A stretch of 64,000 nucleotides of DNA from Culex pipiens pallens (taxonomy: Eukaryota; Arthropoda; Insecta; Diptera; Culicidae): the NCBI RefSeq assembly GCF_016801865.2, contig NC_068938.1:27354240-27418239 (forward strand), in the 5' to 3' direction. Shown here piece by piece: positions 49,296 to 60,887 of the stretch. Position 1 is the first letter of the stretch. Every line of letters begins with the position of its first letter. The notes under the pieces were generated by a model. The model saw only the letters and a program-made list of their open reading frames with translations, had not been told where the DNA came from and searched no databases. Both the position numbers and the translations under genes were made by a program.

Positions 49296-51017
49296 TACCC
49301 CCACACTTCCCAGCTAGATGTTCATCTAGAATAGGTGATCATCTACTGTCAGTTGATTGTTGGTTTCAAGGATGGTTCGATATAATGTTTCTTAGGATGC
49401 AATGTTTTGTTCCTTTATGATCTTATTTTTCTGTTAACAACTTGTGTTACAATAGATTGATTCTGCTGTTCTACAATTAAGAAGTGGAGAGAGATTTATC
49501 AAAAAGCTAAACTTTTTTTTTTCTATCCTTGGTGTTTTGATATTGGTAATTTTTGTGTACCGCTCGTAGGCTGCTTCGTCTGATGTCCGTATACCTCCGC
49601 AGTGAGTACTCGTCTTCTGGGATTGACTTGCAAACTCTTTGGCAGGTGTGGAGATGATGACCATAGTTGGTTTCGCGCTGTTGGCCTCTCATCCTTCATT
49701 TTGGTGTATCTTCTTTGGTTTGTTTGCGTAGTTCACTTATTTACTATTTTTATTTATTTTTTTATTATGCATACCAGTTCAGTTGTAATAATGATCATGG
49801 AATGTTTTTTTGTCTTTTATTTTCTTCGCGACAGACGGAAATTATAAATGTGAGTTTGATTTGAATTAAGTTCTTTGGTTTATCTTATTGTGCTTCAACT
49901 TGTGCAATGCTTAGCCTCTAAATATGTTGATTATCATTTTTGATTATATAATTTTTTTTTGAATTCTTTTTTTTTCTTTCAGCGTTATTTTTTTTTGTGT
50001 ATGCTTCTCAGGTCTTAGCACTTTGTCATCAGAAACCTTGATCCGAGACTTGTTTTCTACTCATGTTCGTGGCCTTTTATTTCTTAAATGTTCATAATTT
50101 TATGATCATTTTATTGGCTACTTTTGGTTATGAGGAAATTGTGCATTTTGTTCTGAGAGTTTTGCATATTTTAGTTCGCTGAAAATGAGAAACATATTTG
50201 CATTCGCATTGACACTGCAAAAGTATTAAGCTTTTATAATTAGATTTATGTTATAAGATCAAACTCGTACTTATAACCTCTTAATTTTGGTAGTAGATTT
50301 TTACTGACAATTACTAGCATGGAATAATTTTCAACTGAACTGTGGCATTAAAGAAATGTAAATATCCTTAGAAAAACTGAATATAAGTAGTTATTGTTTA
50401 ATATATATTTTAAATGAACATAATTTATATTACGAGATAAAAGTTTTCTTTTTACATTTTTTTATAATCTGATTACATTTTTTTTTTCGAATGTTCATTT
50501 TGCGTGTAACTTGGCACATGTAAGTTATAATAATGGTTGAACATATATTCGAATCGATTATCTGTAATTCAATAACAATTTTATAATGTTTTTGTTTTCA
50601 TTGTTTGATTTATTTGAGAATTACAATATTTGGTTTGATCTAGTTTCTTTGAATGTATCATTTCAGAAAGGTTTAATAATATAATATTTTGAATGAATTT
50701 CATCGAGTACAAATAAATTTCCGTTTGTGATTCTTTGTATATAATTGTTTAAAATTTTCCTTGATATATTTTTTTTGTTTTTTTTTTCAACACATTGTGA
50801 TCAACAGTTAAAATTTGATATATAACGCAAAATAGAAAATTATTTTATAATACATATAAAACAATTTTATATTGTTTGAAGGCAATGTTATTTTATGTTT
50901 AGTATGTTTATCATCTTATTAGTTCAAAAGTTTTTTTTTCATGCAAAATTAATATGTTATTATTTTAATGTTTGTTAAAATTCTGTTTGTTAATATTTTA
51001 TGTTTGTCCTGATAGTT

Positions 51018-51284
51018 TTATTTAATTTTTGTTGATTTCTCTCGCCTCATCGTCTTCATCTTCGTAGATTTCATCTCATCCTTTTCGCCTTCTTCTGAGG
51101 AGTTGTCGCTAGATTCGTTCGATAAAATAGTAACCGCTGTGTCCTGTGATTCCTCGTCAGATTCTCTAATTGCATCCGTTAGTAAGTTCTGGTTATTGAT
51201 TGTTAGGTTATTATGGTCGCTATTTTTGTCCGCCTGAAAAGCATTAGTAGCATGCGAATCTTCTGATGATGTGTCAGTGTAAAT
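51018..51284 (-). pseudogene. Acidic reading frame without start codon (possible third-ORF remnant)
   Basis: A minus-strand frame of 88 codons between stops has coding-like composition amid A/T-rich DNA: Ser, Asp and Glu cluster in the middle (SDEESQDT, ESSDNSSEEGEKDE), then a basic end. No ATG occurs near the start. A TTTTCAG acceptor-like sequence lies within it near 51240. It could be the tail of a lost third ORF; no family recognised. Confidence 0.35.
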
Positions 51285-52242
51285 TTAAATGTCAAACTGA
51301 AACATATAAGTATGTTCCGTTAAAAACCGATTTCAATTTACGATTAGTCCATATATTGGCTGTTCAATGCATCATTTATATATTTAAAAACTTTTTAATT
51401 CAATCGCGACAAATTCGAGAGGGAAATCCATCACATTTAATATTTATATTTATTAAGTTGAAAGTAATTACTTGTAGATTGAAATCGTTTTTTAAATCGA
51501 GAAAACTTTTCCCGTATTGTGGTTGCGCACATTCTGCAAAAACTTAGGTTATTGAAAATGCGCAACCTCTCTTTTTTAGTAGCCATATTTTGTCGTAGTC
51601 AAAGTCCTGTCTATCACCAAAAAAAAATGCTATTAACTGTAGAATGTATCCGGATTTTGTTTATACAAAATCTTATCTTCCCCTTTCCTTTCGAAGGTGG
51701 GACTGAATCTGTTGGAAAAGAAAAATAGTTATTAATAAATGTGACAAAAATGTGTTCTATACCACCACTTGATAATTGAATCAAAACCACACTCTTTTGA
51801 AACATGCTGGGGTGCACCTCCTTGTCCATACAGCGTCAATCATGCAATCGCAGTCATTCGATTCGTACATACTTGTTTAGACCTTTTGTTATTTGGCTCG
51901 CATTTTTATTATTCTTGTTAGTTTTTATGTCTTTTTTTTGCGTTAGTTAGGCCGTTTGGTAATTATTATTGTTCTCAACTTTTGGGTTTTTATTTTCTGA
52001 TCCATTGATTTCCGTAAAGTTGGTCTAATTCTAATTAAATCGTTCTAGTTTCCTACACTTCATTTTTTTTTTATTTTTCGCTTAAATGATATTTGTTCCA
52101 AAATGCAATGTCTCCTTTGAATTGAGACATTTTTCTTTTACAAATCGTTGAATTATTTTATGTTTATGAAACATATTTAATATTTTCAATTAGTTGATAA
52201 AATTTAAAATTTACGATCATTTTTTTTTTCAATAATTAATTT

Positions 52243-52468
52243 GTGAACTGGCTAAAATTTAATTCTTAACGATTATTTATTAAGAATAGTTTATGTGTGA
52301 ACTGGCTAAACTTTAAATCTTAACGATTATTTATTAAGAATAGTTTATGTGTGAACTGGCTAAACTTTAAATCTTAACGATTATTTATTAAGAATAGTTT
52401 ATGTGTGAACTGGCTAAACTTTAAATCTTAACGATTATTTATTAAGAATAGTTTATGTGTGAACTGGC
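52243..52468. repeat. 54-bp tandem repeat
   Basis: GTGAACTGGCTAAA starts at 52243, 52297, 52351 and 52405; a fifth partial copy at 52459 ends in GGCCAG. Four full 54-bp units; the last three are almost identical. Confidence 0.95.
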
Positions 52469-53282
52469 CAGTTCTATATACATTTTAAATATTAAAACCG
52501 TGTAATTTGAAACTATCGTGCTATGAGAAGAATATAATGTTGATTTGATAGAAGAATGTTGATATCTTCTAATATTTTGTTTATGCAGTATAATGCTTCG
52601 CGTTTCATATTCTCATAAGAATTTTCATCCAAAATTATTTCCTGCAGCATTGAGATTGTGTTTAATAATATATTTTTAGCAATTATTTGATCAGTAACTT
52701 TGTAATGCGACCAACATTGTTTGTTGAAGAATGGTTTTCTTGGCTTTTCATATTATATATTACTTAGATTTGACAATAATTTTTGTCTATATGTTTTCTT
52801 AAAATTGAGATCCGGATCCGTTATTTTTTTCTGAAATTCAAAATAGATATCAGATATTATTGTCATACTTGGAAAACTTTTTATTGTTTATAATTTTATT
52901 GAATAAGCAAAATTTCTTTTTTATTGAATTATAAATATTTGATCAATATCCTTTTTCCATCCACAATTCTTTGAAAGTATTTATTTTGAGCGTTACATGG
53001 CGCTTAAATTCGTTTACAATTTTTTGTTTCTTGTTGTGTATACTTCATTGATCTTGGTTAATTTTTAGATTGAATTATTTATTTATTTTTTTTTTATCTC
53101 TTTTAATGACCATTTATTCATGTTTTCCAAAAACAGTACAAGAATGCGAAACATTTCCAACTTTCAATTGCTTTTGTTTTTCTTTCCTTGAGACAAAAAC
53201 ACATTCTTGAGTCTGTTTGAATTTTTGAAGCTCAATTGGAATTGCTTAAGGAAAATGTTAGCACAAAACTATTCAGAATACT

Positions 53283-56200
53283 TTAAACTGAAATAGTCCC
53301 CTCTACATCCGATGGCTTCGTTCTAGCCTTTCTTTTTCGTTTGTGAGGAGGCGCGTATAAATCTTCAAAGCTTTTAATCCAATTTAGCCAGAAAAATATC
53401 TATTTGGAGGTCAAGAATTATATTTCCATCCGTTATCCATCTAAAAATATCAATGCTTTCCCTATGATTCGCATTCCAGCCCTATGGATTTGAAAAAAAA
53501 TATTAACGGTGTTTTAAATCAACCGAAAAATGAACACAAGAAATACCAAATATTCGTATAAAGATTAGATGCTTTGATCTTTAATAAACCTCGCTTCTTT
53601 TCGATTTTCTTATTATTATTATTTTTTTTGTTTAAATTTTTTTGATCTTTCAACCAAGTTAGCTTGAGGGTGATATGCACTAGTGCAGATCTTTTTAATC
53701 TTTAAGAGCTTGCAAACATTCTTCATGAGGCTGCTCATAAAATTTGCACCTTGATCGGTTACCACCTCCAAAGGGCAACCGTATCTGCAAATAAAATAAT
53801 CGACAAATGTTCTTGCTACAGTTTCACTTTCTTGATCTGGCATCGGAGCAACAGTTAAAAATCTTGTTAGATCATCTTGTATGACAAGACCATATCTATT
53901 ATTATCTTCAGATTGTACAAGAATTATAATATCCATATAAATTTTCTGAAAAGGTTCCGATGAAGTTGTTGTTATTTTCATCGGTATTTTATTTGTCGGC
54001 CATATTTTATTCTTTTGACATGATTCGCATTGACGCACATAATTTTCAACGTCTCTTTTCATGTTATCCCATTTAAAAAGTGGGCTTATTCTTTTAAGCA
54101 TTCTTTTTCCACCAACATGACCTCCCAAAGGAGCATCATGGAATTCTTTCAATACCGTTTCCCTATCTTCTACCTTAACAAAAATTCTTTCCTCTTCAGA
54201 CGCATACAATGTGAAAAACTTTTCAAATTTGTTTGCGAAAAATCTTAAAATATTGATTTCCGGAAAACGTTGTAAGTTTCTGAAAGAAATTATTTGTATG
54301 TTTTCTGCGGATTTCGCAAAATTCGGACATTTTGTAAAACCTTCTAAAAATCCATCGAAAAGTTCTTCTATATTAATAGTCGAACGTTTGGAACCATTTA
54401 AAATTATACCCCATATTTTATGCATGGGAAATGAAAAAGTTTTTCCGTCTAAATAATCTTTCATCCCGTGTGGTAAATCGATCAATTGACTCAATTCTTT
54501 AAAAGCAGTTTTACTGTTGATTATTACAAACGTTCCATCTATTGAATCAAAATCAATCATTGTTTTTGAAAATTTAAGTAATTTAAAATCTAACTCATCA
54601 TTGTTTTGAGCATCGAAAAAATCGTCCAAGCTAAATTGTTTACTCGAAACATCAATTGTCTCATCTTCAATATCCATTGCTTGCAAAGAATCAATGGTTG
54701 TATTTAAATCTTCACCATCATCATCATGAAATAACTTGTTAGTTTGATTTTCATTATCATCAATCGATTTATTGTGATTAGAATTGTTAATAATGTTATT
54801 TGGAGAATTTGTTTGTTGGCGTCTTTGTTATCTGGTCACAACAGCTACAATGTTATTACTTAAATTTTCTGAAATCTTTTCAGTGTTATGAATTTTAATT
54901 TCTTCGTGTTGCATTCGAGATAAAAAATCTGCAACAATATTCTCTTTCCCTTGTTTATATCTAATTTCACATCCAATGCCTTGGATTTTTAATCTTAATT
55001 TGGAAAGAGTAGGAGAAGTTTCTTTTAGTCTCCATAATGCAATTAACGGCCTGTGGTCCGTATAAACAATGAAATGTTGGTTGAATATATAATGCTTAAA
55101 ATATTCAATCGCCCATACAATTGCGAGAAGTTCCTTTTCAATTATAAAGTATCTCTTCTCTGAATGACTTAATGCTCTACTAGCAAACGCTATTGGGTGA
55201 TCATTTGTTTTTTCATTTGATAGTACAGCTCCGATTGCATAGTCACTTGCGTCGGTTGTAATAACAAAAGTATCTTTGAAATTTGGTCGAACTAAAATTG
55301 GTTCTGAAATTAAACAATTTTTCAGGACATTAAACGCATCTTCACATTCTTTTGTCCAAATAAACTTCGTATCTTTCTTAAGAAGATTGTTCAAATGTTT
55401 TCTTTTATCCGCCATATTTGGAATAAATTTTCCATAAAAATTTACTGTTCCTAAAAACGACCGAACATCTCGTATTGTTTGTGGACGTTTCATATTTTTG
55501 ATTGTTTTAATATTCTCATCTGTAGGCCTTATACCGTTTTCATCAATTATGTGTCCAAGGTACTTAATTTCTTTTTTAAGAAAATTGCATTTTTCTGGTT
55601 CAACTTTTAAATTATTTTTTCTTAAAGCTTCCAAAATTTTGCATAAATTTAAATTATGTTCTTCTATTGTTGTACCAAAAACAACTATATCATCTAAATA
55701 CACAAACGCTTTTACTGGTTGTATTTCATATAAAATAGTATTCATTAGCTTTTGGAATGTTGAAGGGCTATTTTTAAGACCCATCGGCATTCTTGTAAAT
55801 TCATAATGTCCTTTTGATGTCGAAAATGCAGTTTTTGCAGCATCTCGAGAATCAATCGGAATTTGATAAAATCCCGATTTAAGATCAATTGAAGAGAAAA
55901 ATTTGCTATTACCAATGTTGTCTAAAATTTCATTAATTAACGGTATTGGATACACAAATGGTTTTGTAATTAAGTTAAGCGCTCGGAAATCTACTACAAT
56001 TCTGTAGCGCTTGTTTCCATTTGCATCACATTTTTTTGGTACGCACAAAACTGGTGCATTCCAAGGACTTTTACTTGGCTTAATAATGCCCAATTTTAAC
56101 ATTTCTGCAATTTGCTCATCAATATGGCTTTTTGTGGACTCTGGCATTCTATATTGCCTTTTGTTTATAGGTATATTAGTTGTTGTTTCAATTTCGTGCA

Positions 56201-57136
56201 TAGCCGCTCTTGAATATGTTAATTCGTCACCTTCCAGAAAAAATATGTGATTAAATTTCTGTATAATTGATTTTATATCTCTATAAGATCCATTTGTTAG
56301 ATGGTCTAATTTGATAATATTCAGTAGCTGTTCCATTCTCTCACAACCTCTAACCTTTTTAAATTGTTTATATTCGATTACGTCGCAATCACGATCAGTA
56401 TCTAAATCGAGTTCTTGTGATGTCACCTCTTCTTGGTACTCAGTATCTAAGAAAGGCGCTTCATTGTAATTATTTATTGGTTGTTCAGCTTCTTTCACTT
56501 CATTTCTTCGATTTTGGTAAAAACGAGGATTATTTTCGTAACAATTTGCAATAGTGTTGGTTTTTCTATCATGGACATTTTCATTATCATTCGTGTTGTT
56601 GCACGTTTTTAGAACCAAAAATTCAAAATTTTCACTTATAAATAAAGTATGCTTTTTAAGAAAATCTGCACCAATAATACCAGGCACAGGTAAATTTTTC
56701 ATGACACTGAATTTAGTTATAAAGATTGTGTTTCCCACTAATAAATGTACCATAACTGTACCAATCGAATGAGTAACACTTTCTGAAATTGTTGAAAGAG
56801 TAACTTTTTCATGGTTATTAAAAACTGAATAACCCATTGAGTTTAAAACGTTTTTCCTAATTAAGTTCGTGCATGCTCCTGTGTCTAGTAAAAATTTTAC
56901 TTTATGACGTGGAGTTTTCGAAGACGCAATTCTTATTCGAAATTGGTAGTTTGGTGTAAGGATAATCGGAATAGTTTCGTGTGGGGGGTTATATTCTAGG
57001 AAGTTTTCAATTTTTCTTGCAAAAATTCTACCATTTTTCTGATTTGTGTTTTGACTTAAATTTGTGTTTGCTTCAAATAAATGTTTATTCGTTTGGTATG
57101 ATTGGTTGTAGAATTTTTGAAAACCCCCAGTTATTA
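53283..57136 (-). pseudogene. Pol of the gypsy-type element (protease, RT, RNase H, integrase), broken
   Basis: The pol frame is -1 relative to gag and opens at the gag stop. Protease has DTGA (56885-56874). RT shows SPWNAPVLCVPKK and YLDD (55700-55689). RNase H has TDASDYAIGAVL and VYTDHRPL. An in-frame TAA at 54828-54830 separates RNase H from a same-frame integrase, which has an H/C zinc finger (GGHVGGKRM, CESCQKNK), YMDIII, VTDQGANF and HPQANLVER as its D, D, E sites. A second stop at 53619-53621 ends the frame just after that Glu. A further same-frame tail (DLYAPPHKRKRKAR) continues to a TAA at 53283, probably the original terminus. The protein is therefore interrupted at least twice and not functional from this copy. 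Confidence 0.9.
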
Positions 57137-58885
57137 GTTTTTTGGATAGCGATTATCTTGGTTACTATTGGTGTTGTTATTGTTGTATCTATTATTTTGA
57201 TAATTTTCGGAACGTTGGCGGTTCTGATTATGATATCTTGGTATTTGTTGAATTCGGTTTTGTTGTGAATTTGGGAATCTATTTCTTGTTTCATTAATTT
57301 GTGGTTGATAGTTTCTTTGGCCCATTCTTTCTGGATAATTTCTTGAAATGTTGTTAGATAGTGATTGCTGGTTTGCTTTTGGTTGTTGTTGATAATTATT
57401 ATAGTTTCTATTATAGTTTTCCTGGTACTGATTCTGTCTAATATATTGGTTTGTGTTTGTTTGGTGAGTTGGTCTTTGATTATTTCTATTATTTGGTAGA
57501 TAATTATGGTTTCTGTTCCAATTCGTTGCAATATCGGGACGTGTATCATTCCATCTTGAAAAATTTCTATAAGCGGAATTATTTGATTGTTTTTGAAAAT
57601 TGTATTTTGAAACTTTACATGCTTGTAAACGTCTCTCGATGTCATCAATTTGTTCACATTCTATGAACTCCTGATCCAAATAATCCAGAAGTTCAGTAAA
57701 ATTTTTGTCTCTTTGCGTCTTGGCTAACTGTTTTAAATTGCAATTTTTCAAACCACCCAGAAAGTGGATTTTTAAACTTCTCCTAGCAAATTGTCCGTCA
57801 ATATTATCTTTCTGTTCGATGATTGAAATTTCATTCAAAATATTCAAAGCTCTTTTTTTATAATTTTTAAAATTTTCATTTTGACCTTGCTCTAATGTTT
57901 CAATTTTCTGTAGAATATTTTCAACAGATGAAACAGAGGAAAATTCTTTAATCAAATTTTCCCTTGTTTCGGCCCAATTTTTGCCGCGAATTTTATTTGT
58001 CCTATCAAGTGCTCTGCCTTTTAATTTCATGAGCACCACATTAATCAACGATGCTTCGTCCACCCCATAGGGTAATTGTGAAGCAAATTGATCAATTTGA
58101 AATAAAAAAGGATCTAGTTCATTTATTGCTCCATGAAAATCAGGAATACATTGAATTGCCAATTTCATGGGAAAATTAAAAATTTGAATTTCATGATAGT
58201 TTTTGTTACCAAGTATTGTTTGGACTTTATTTGTATTCTCTTGGATAATAATTTTGGATGGTTTTTTATTTTGGTTTTGAGTAACGTTATTTTTGATTAA
58301 TTTCTTCTCAGCCTCTTTTAAAAATTCATAAGCTTCATCAGCTTTTTCCAAAAATCTGTTTTGGCCGATTAGTATATTTTTGAAATATTCAGAATTTACT
58401 TTGGTTTTAATTTCTTCGACAAGCCTGTTATAATTTTTACAGTTGTCTTTAAATGTATCAATTTTATCACTGACCCACTCCAAGTTGGAAAGTTGATCAG
58501 ATAATTTTAAATCTTTTATTTCGTCGTCTGTTGATCTTTCAATTAGTACCAAAACTTTTTCTTCTTCAGCCGTGTTAGTATTATTAGTTTTTGATTTTTT
58601 ATCATTATCATCCTTAACGTCTGAATTTGTTTCATGTTTTGGATTTTTCAAAATATCCAAAGCTTTTTCCACTTTTTCGCGAACTCTATTGTGATTTGAA
58701 TCAATTATCTTTGAAATTTCCGCACTGCTCTTACTTTTCTTATTTCGTACAAGTGCTTCATATTGTTGAAAATAATCATTAAATAATTCAATTTTGTCGA
58801 GAGTATTTTGTTCGCTCCTAGGTTTATTGATGCTTTTCTTCAAGTTCGAAAGCTCTGCATCAATGTATGCTTCAAGATGTTCCAT
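57134..58885 (-). CDS. Gag of the gypsy-type element
   Basis: 583 residues from the ATG at 58885 (AAA before ATG) to TAA at 57134. The N-terminal half is charged and helical (ELSNLKKSINK, VREKVEKALDIL). Residues 245-430 contain the retrotransposon capsid-like region (FHGAINELDPFLFQIDQF, RALDRTNKIRG, FLGGL). The last 130 residues are Asn/Gln/Arg-rich with no CCHC knuckle; RNA binding is probably through the basic tail, as in several gypsy lineages. The frame is intact, unlike pol. It ends at an A AAA AAC heptamer giving access to pol. Confidence 0.88.
   Translation of the reverse strand: MEHLEAYIDAELSNLKKSINKPRSEQNTLDKIELFNDYFQQYEALVRNKKSKSSAEISKIIDSNHNRVREKVEKALDILKNPKHETNSDVKDDNDKKSKTNNTNTAEEEKVLVLIERSTDDEIKDLKLSDQLSNLEWVSDKIDTFKDNCKNYNRLVEEIKTKVNSEYFKNILIGQNRFLEKADEAYEFLKEAEKKLIKNNVTQNQNKKPSKIIIQENTNKVQTILGNKNYHEIQIFNFPMKLAIQCIPDFHGAINELDPFLFQIDQFASQLPYGVDEASLINVVLMKLKGRALDRTNKIRGKNWAETRENLIKEFSSVSSVENILQKIETLEQGQNENFKNYKKRALNILNEISIIEQKDNIDGQFARRSLKIHFLGGLKNCNLKQLAKTQRDKNFTELLDYLDQEFIECEQIDDIERRLQACKVSKYNFQKQSNNSAYRNFSRWNDTRPDIATNWNRNHNYLPNNRNNQRPTHQTNTNQYIRQNQYQENYNRNYNNYQQQPKANQQSLSNNISRNYPERMGQRNYQPQINETRNRFPNSQQNRIQQIPRYHNQNRQRSENYQNNRYNNNNTNSNQDNRYPKN
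57137..57143 (-). promoter_or_regulatory. -1 ribosomal frameshift site between gag and pol
   Basis: A AAA AAC read in the gag frame (codons AAA, AAC) immediately precedes the gag TAA. A -1 slip enters the pol frame (next codons CTA ATA ACT), open to 54828. This heptamer is a classical X XXY YYZ slippery site. A downstream stimulatory structure was not assessed. Confidence 0.75.
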
Positions 58886-59072
58886 TTTTGATTTCCTTTT
58901 TTTTTTTTATTGAAGAGAAATGAATAAAAAATTCAATCTGATAAACGTGTACTTTTAAGATTATTTTTTTTTTCACTTACTTTTTCTTTTCTTGTTGAGT
59001 GTTGGTTTTTGTTTATTTCATTATTATTTTTCTGAGAATTTGGATTAGTAATTTCACTTTTCGGATTAAACC

Positions 59073-59667
59073 TTCGCTTACCACTGGTGGGGGCTAGGGT
59101 TTCTGAATTAGTAGGCGAAATCTCGTTTACTGGTTTGATATTTGTCTTTAATATTATGATTTGATTGATTGGTTTAGTGTTTCACTATTTCGGATTGAAC
59201 TTTCGCTTACCACTGGTGGGGGCTAGAGTTCCTGAATTAGTATGCGAATCGCGGTTATTATTTTATTATTTTTCTTGTACTGTATATTTTTAAGGGGTTT
59301 GATCTGTTTGGTTTAGTAAAATATTTTTGTGATATTCGAACTTTCGCTTACCGCTGGTGGGGGCTAGAGTTCCTGAATTAGTAGGCGAATCACGGTTATT
59401 TTTTTTTTTATTAATGTAGTTAATCACTCATTTTTCTTTTAATTTTTAATTTTTGATTTAGTAGGCACTTTTGTGATATTTGAACTGTTGCTTACCGCGG
59501 GTGGGGGCTTCAGTCCGTTGGTTAGTAAACGATGTCGCGTTTAAATTTCGATTTTATTTTTATTTTTCAGTTTTGAAATTTTGGTTTAGTATGCACTTTT
59601 GTGATATTTGAACTGTTGCTTACCGCGGGTGGGGGCTTCAGTCCGTTGGTTAGTAAACGATTTCACG
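59073..59667 (-). repeat. Five-fold leader repeat of the gypsy-type element
   Basis: Between 5' LTR and gag, a unit of about 45-60 bp recurs five times (GCTTACC at 59076, 59205, 59346, 59490, 59618; spacing 128-144). On the RNA strand each reads roughly GCCCCCACC-(A/C)G(C/T)GGTAAGC. Units 1-3 and 4-5 form two subtypes. The position matches that of the insulator array in Drosophila gypsy, but the motif is different. Confidence 0.85.
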
Positions 59668-60017
59668 TTTAAAATTATTGTTTTTTTTCACTTTGCTTTT
59701 TTCTTTGCGATTTTTCAATACTCAATAAGAAAATTTTATTTTTGTACACTTTTTATTCTCTTTCTTTTTCAATAAAGCAAAATTAATGAAACACTTTTTT
59801 TTTAATGAAAATGTTTTGGAAAAAGACAATATCAGAATAATGTAAAAATAGATTCTAATATTAAAAAAAAATGGTTCAGACGATTGTTCAAAGTTGATTA
59901 GTTGCATTAATTAGTTAAAATTGTAAAAGTACTTACCAAATTTTCATGTCGGCACTGGTTTTTTCTTCCAATCCAAGATGGCGTCTCCTTCCGTTCTTGG
60001 AATTTTGCTGTCACCAC

Positions 60018-60855
60018 TGTATCGCGCCGTCCACCCGATATTCTTCAAACACTGGAATTTCTTTTTGATTTAGAGTGAAAAACGCGGGCACGATCACTTT
60101 TCCTAACTTTTTATTGAGAAAGTTTAACGAGTTACAAAAAGTCAAACACCAAAACTGACACTAAACTACTGAACTGAGAACACTGGGATTACCGAGAATT
60201 AACTGAGGGCAAAATTTGAACTACATACTGTGACTAACTTAACACCGAACTGAACTCCGAACTAAACTACATACTGAATACTCAACTCCGATCGAGATTT
60301 TCGATCGCCTTTTATAGTGTCCTCTTCGTTCATTTGAGGACTTTGAAGATCCCCATAATTCCTGGAATCTTTTGGGTTCGGATTTTCTTGCCGAGACCTT
60401 CTGACCAATCAATTAGCGGGTGAGGTAATTATCCCCTCCATGTCCTAATTGATTGGTCAACGAGTCAAAACCCGAAGTGTCGCATATTGTCCTTCTTCTC
60501 CCTTTCTCTATCTCTCTCTCTCCCTCTGGCATAAGCAAGTGAATTAGATTCGTTCTCCTATCGGCTAACGCATGGGCCATCTGTTTTTGGCGCGTGTGAA
60601 AACCCGAGCGCACAAACGACATCGCCTCAGCCGGCCCTTCGTTTGATCTTGAAAAGAGAACTGTGAAGTTATGCTAACTGGGCCAAGTTCCCCTGGGGGT
60701 AATTTGGCTGTAGACTAATTATGATTTGAGCGACTTCACGGTTCTCTTTAATTTCACCACTGGATGAAATCTCCTCATCATGGATCAAAGTCCAATCGCA
60801 CATTATTGCGTCGGGGATTTCATCTAAGGTGAAAAAAAAGATGTGGGTCGCTACA
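60018..60855 (-). repeat. 5' LTR of the gypsy-type element
   Basis: 838 bp, direct copy of 48458-49295 with several substitutions, including the stretch after ACTGGAATTTCTTTTT and an initiator change (TTGAGT for TTCAGT near 60282-60287). Confidence 0.95.
60310..60316 (-). promoter_or_regulatory. LTR TATA box
   Basis: TATAAAA on the minus strand about 30-35 bases before the initiator-like position. Present also in the 3' LTR (48757-48751), where the initiator TTCAGT is intact. Confidence 0.6.
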
Positions 60856-60887
60856 CCAGAATTCCATTCCACAGAAATCCTTTCGCC

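Larger units (their letters stand above)
49296..53282 (-). other. Long AT-rich 3' region of the gypsy-type element
   Basis: Nearly 4 kb between the end of pol and the 3' LTR with no long ORF. Env would lie here in errantivirus-like elements, but I recognise no envelope motif. It contains the acidic reading frame (51018-51284) and the 54-bp array (52243-52468). Confidence 0.7.
48458..60855 (-). mobile_element. Ty3/gypsy-type LTR retrotransposon, 12.4 kb
   Basis: Two 838-bp LTRs (48458-49295, 60018-60855) in direct orientation and a 4-bp duplication CCAG (48454-48457, 60856-60859) define a complete minus-strand insertion. On that strand the order is 5' LTR, leader with five repeats, gag (58885-57134), pol with protease, RT, RNase H and integrase (57136-53283), then about 4 kb of AT-rich DNA, a purine-rich tract (GGGAAGTGTGGGGG) and the 3' LTR. 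The LTRs differ at several positions, mainly in the last 75 bases. Pol carries in-frame stops, so this copy is not autonomous. Domain order and YLDD place it in Ty3/gypsy; the precise clade is not determined. Confidence 0.95.

Noticed and set aside
57085..57657. 190-codon Ile/Thr-rich frame overlapping the end of gag
   Set aside because: A frame of the Asn-rich gag tail read out of phase; pol lies in the other alternative frame.
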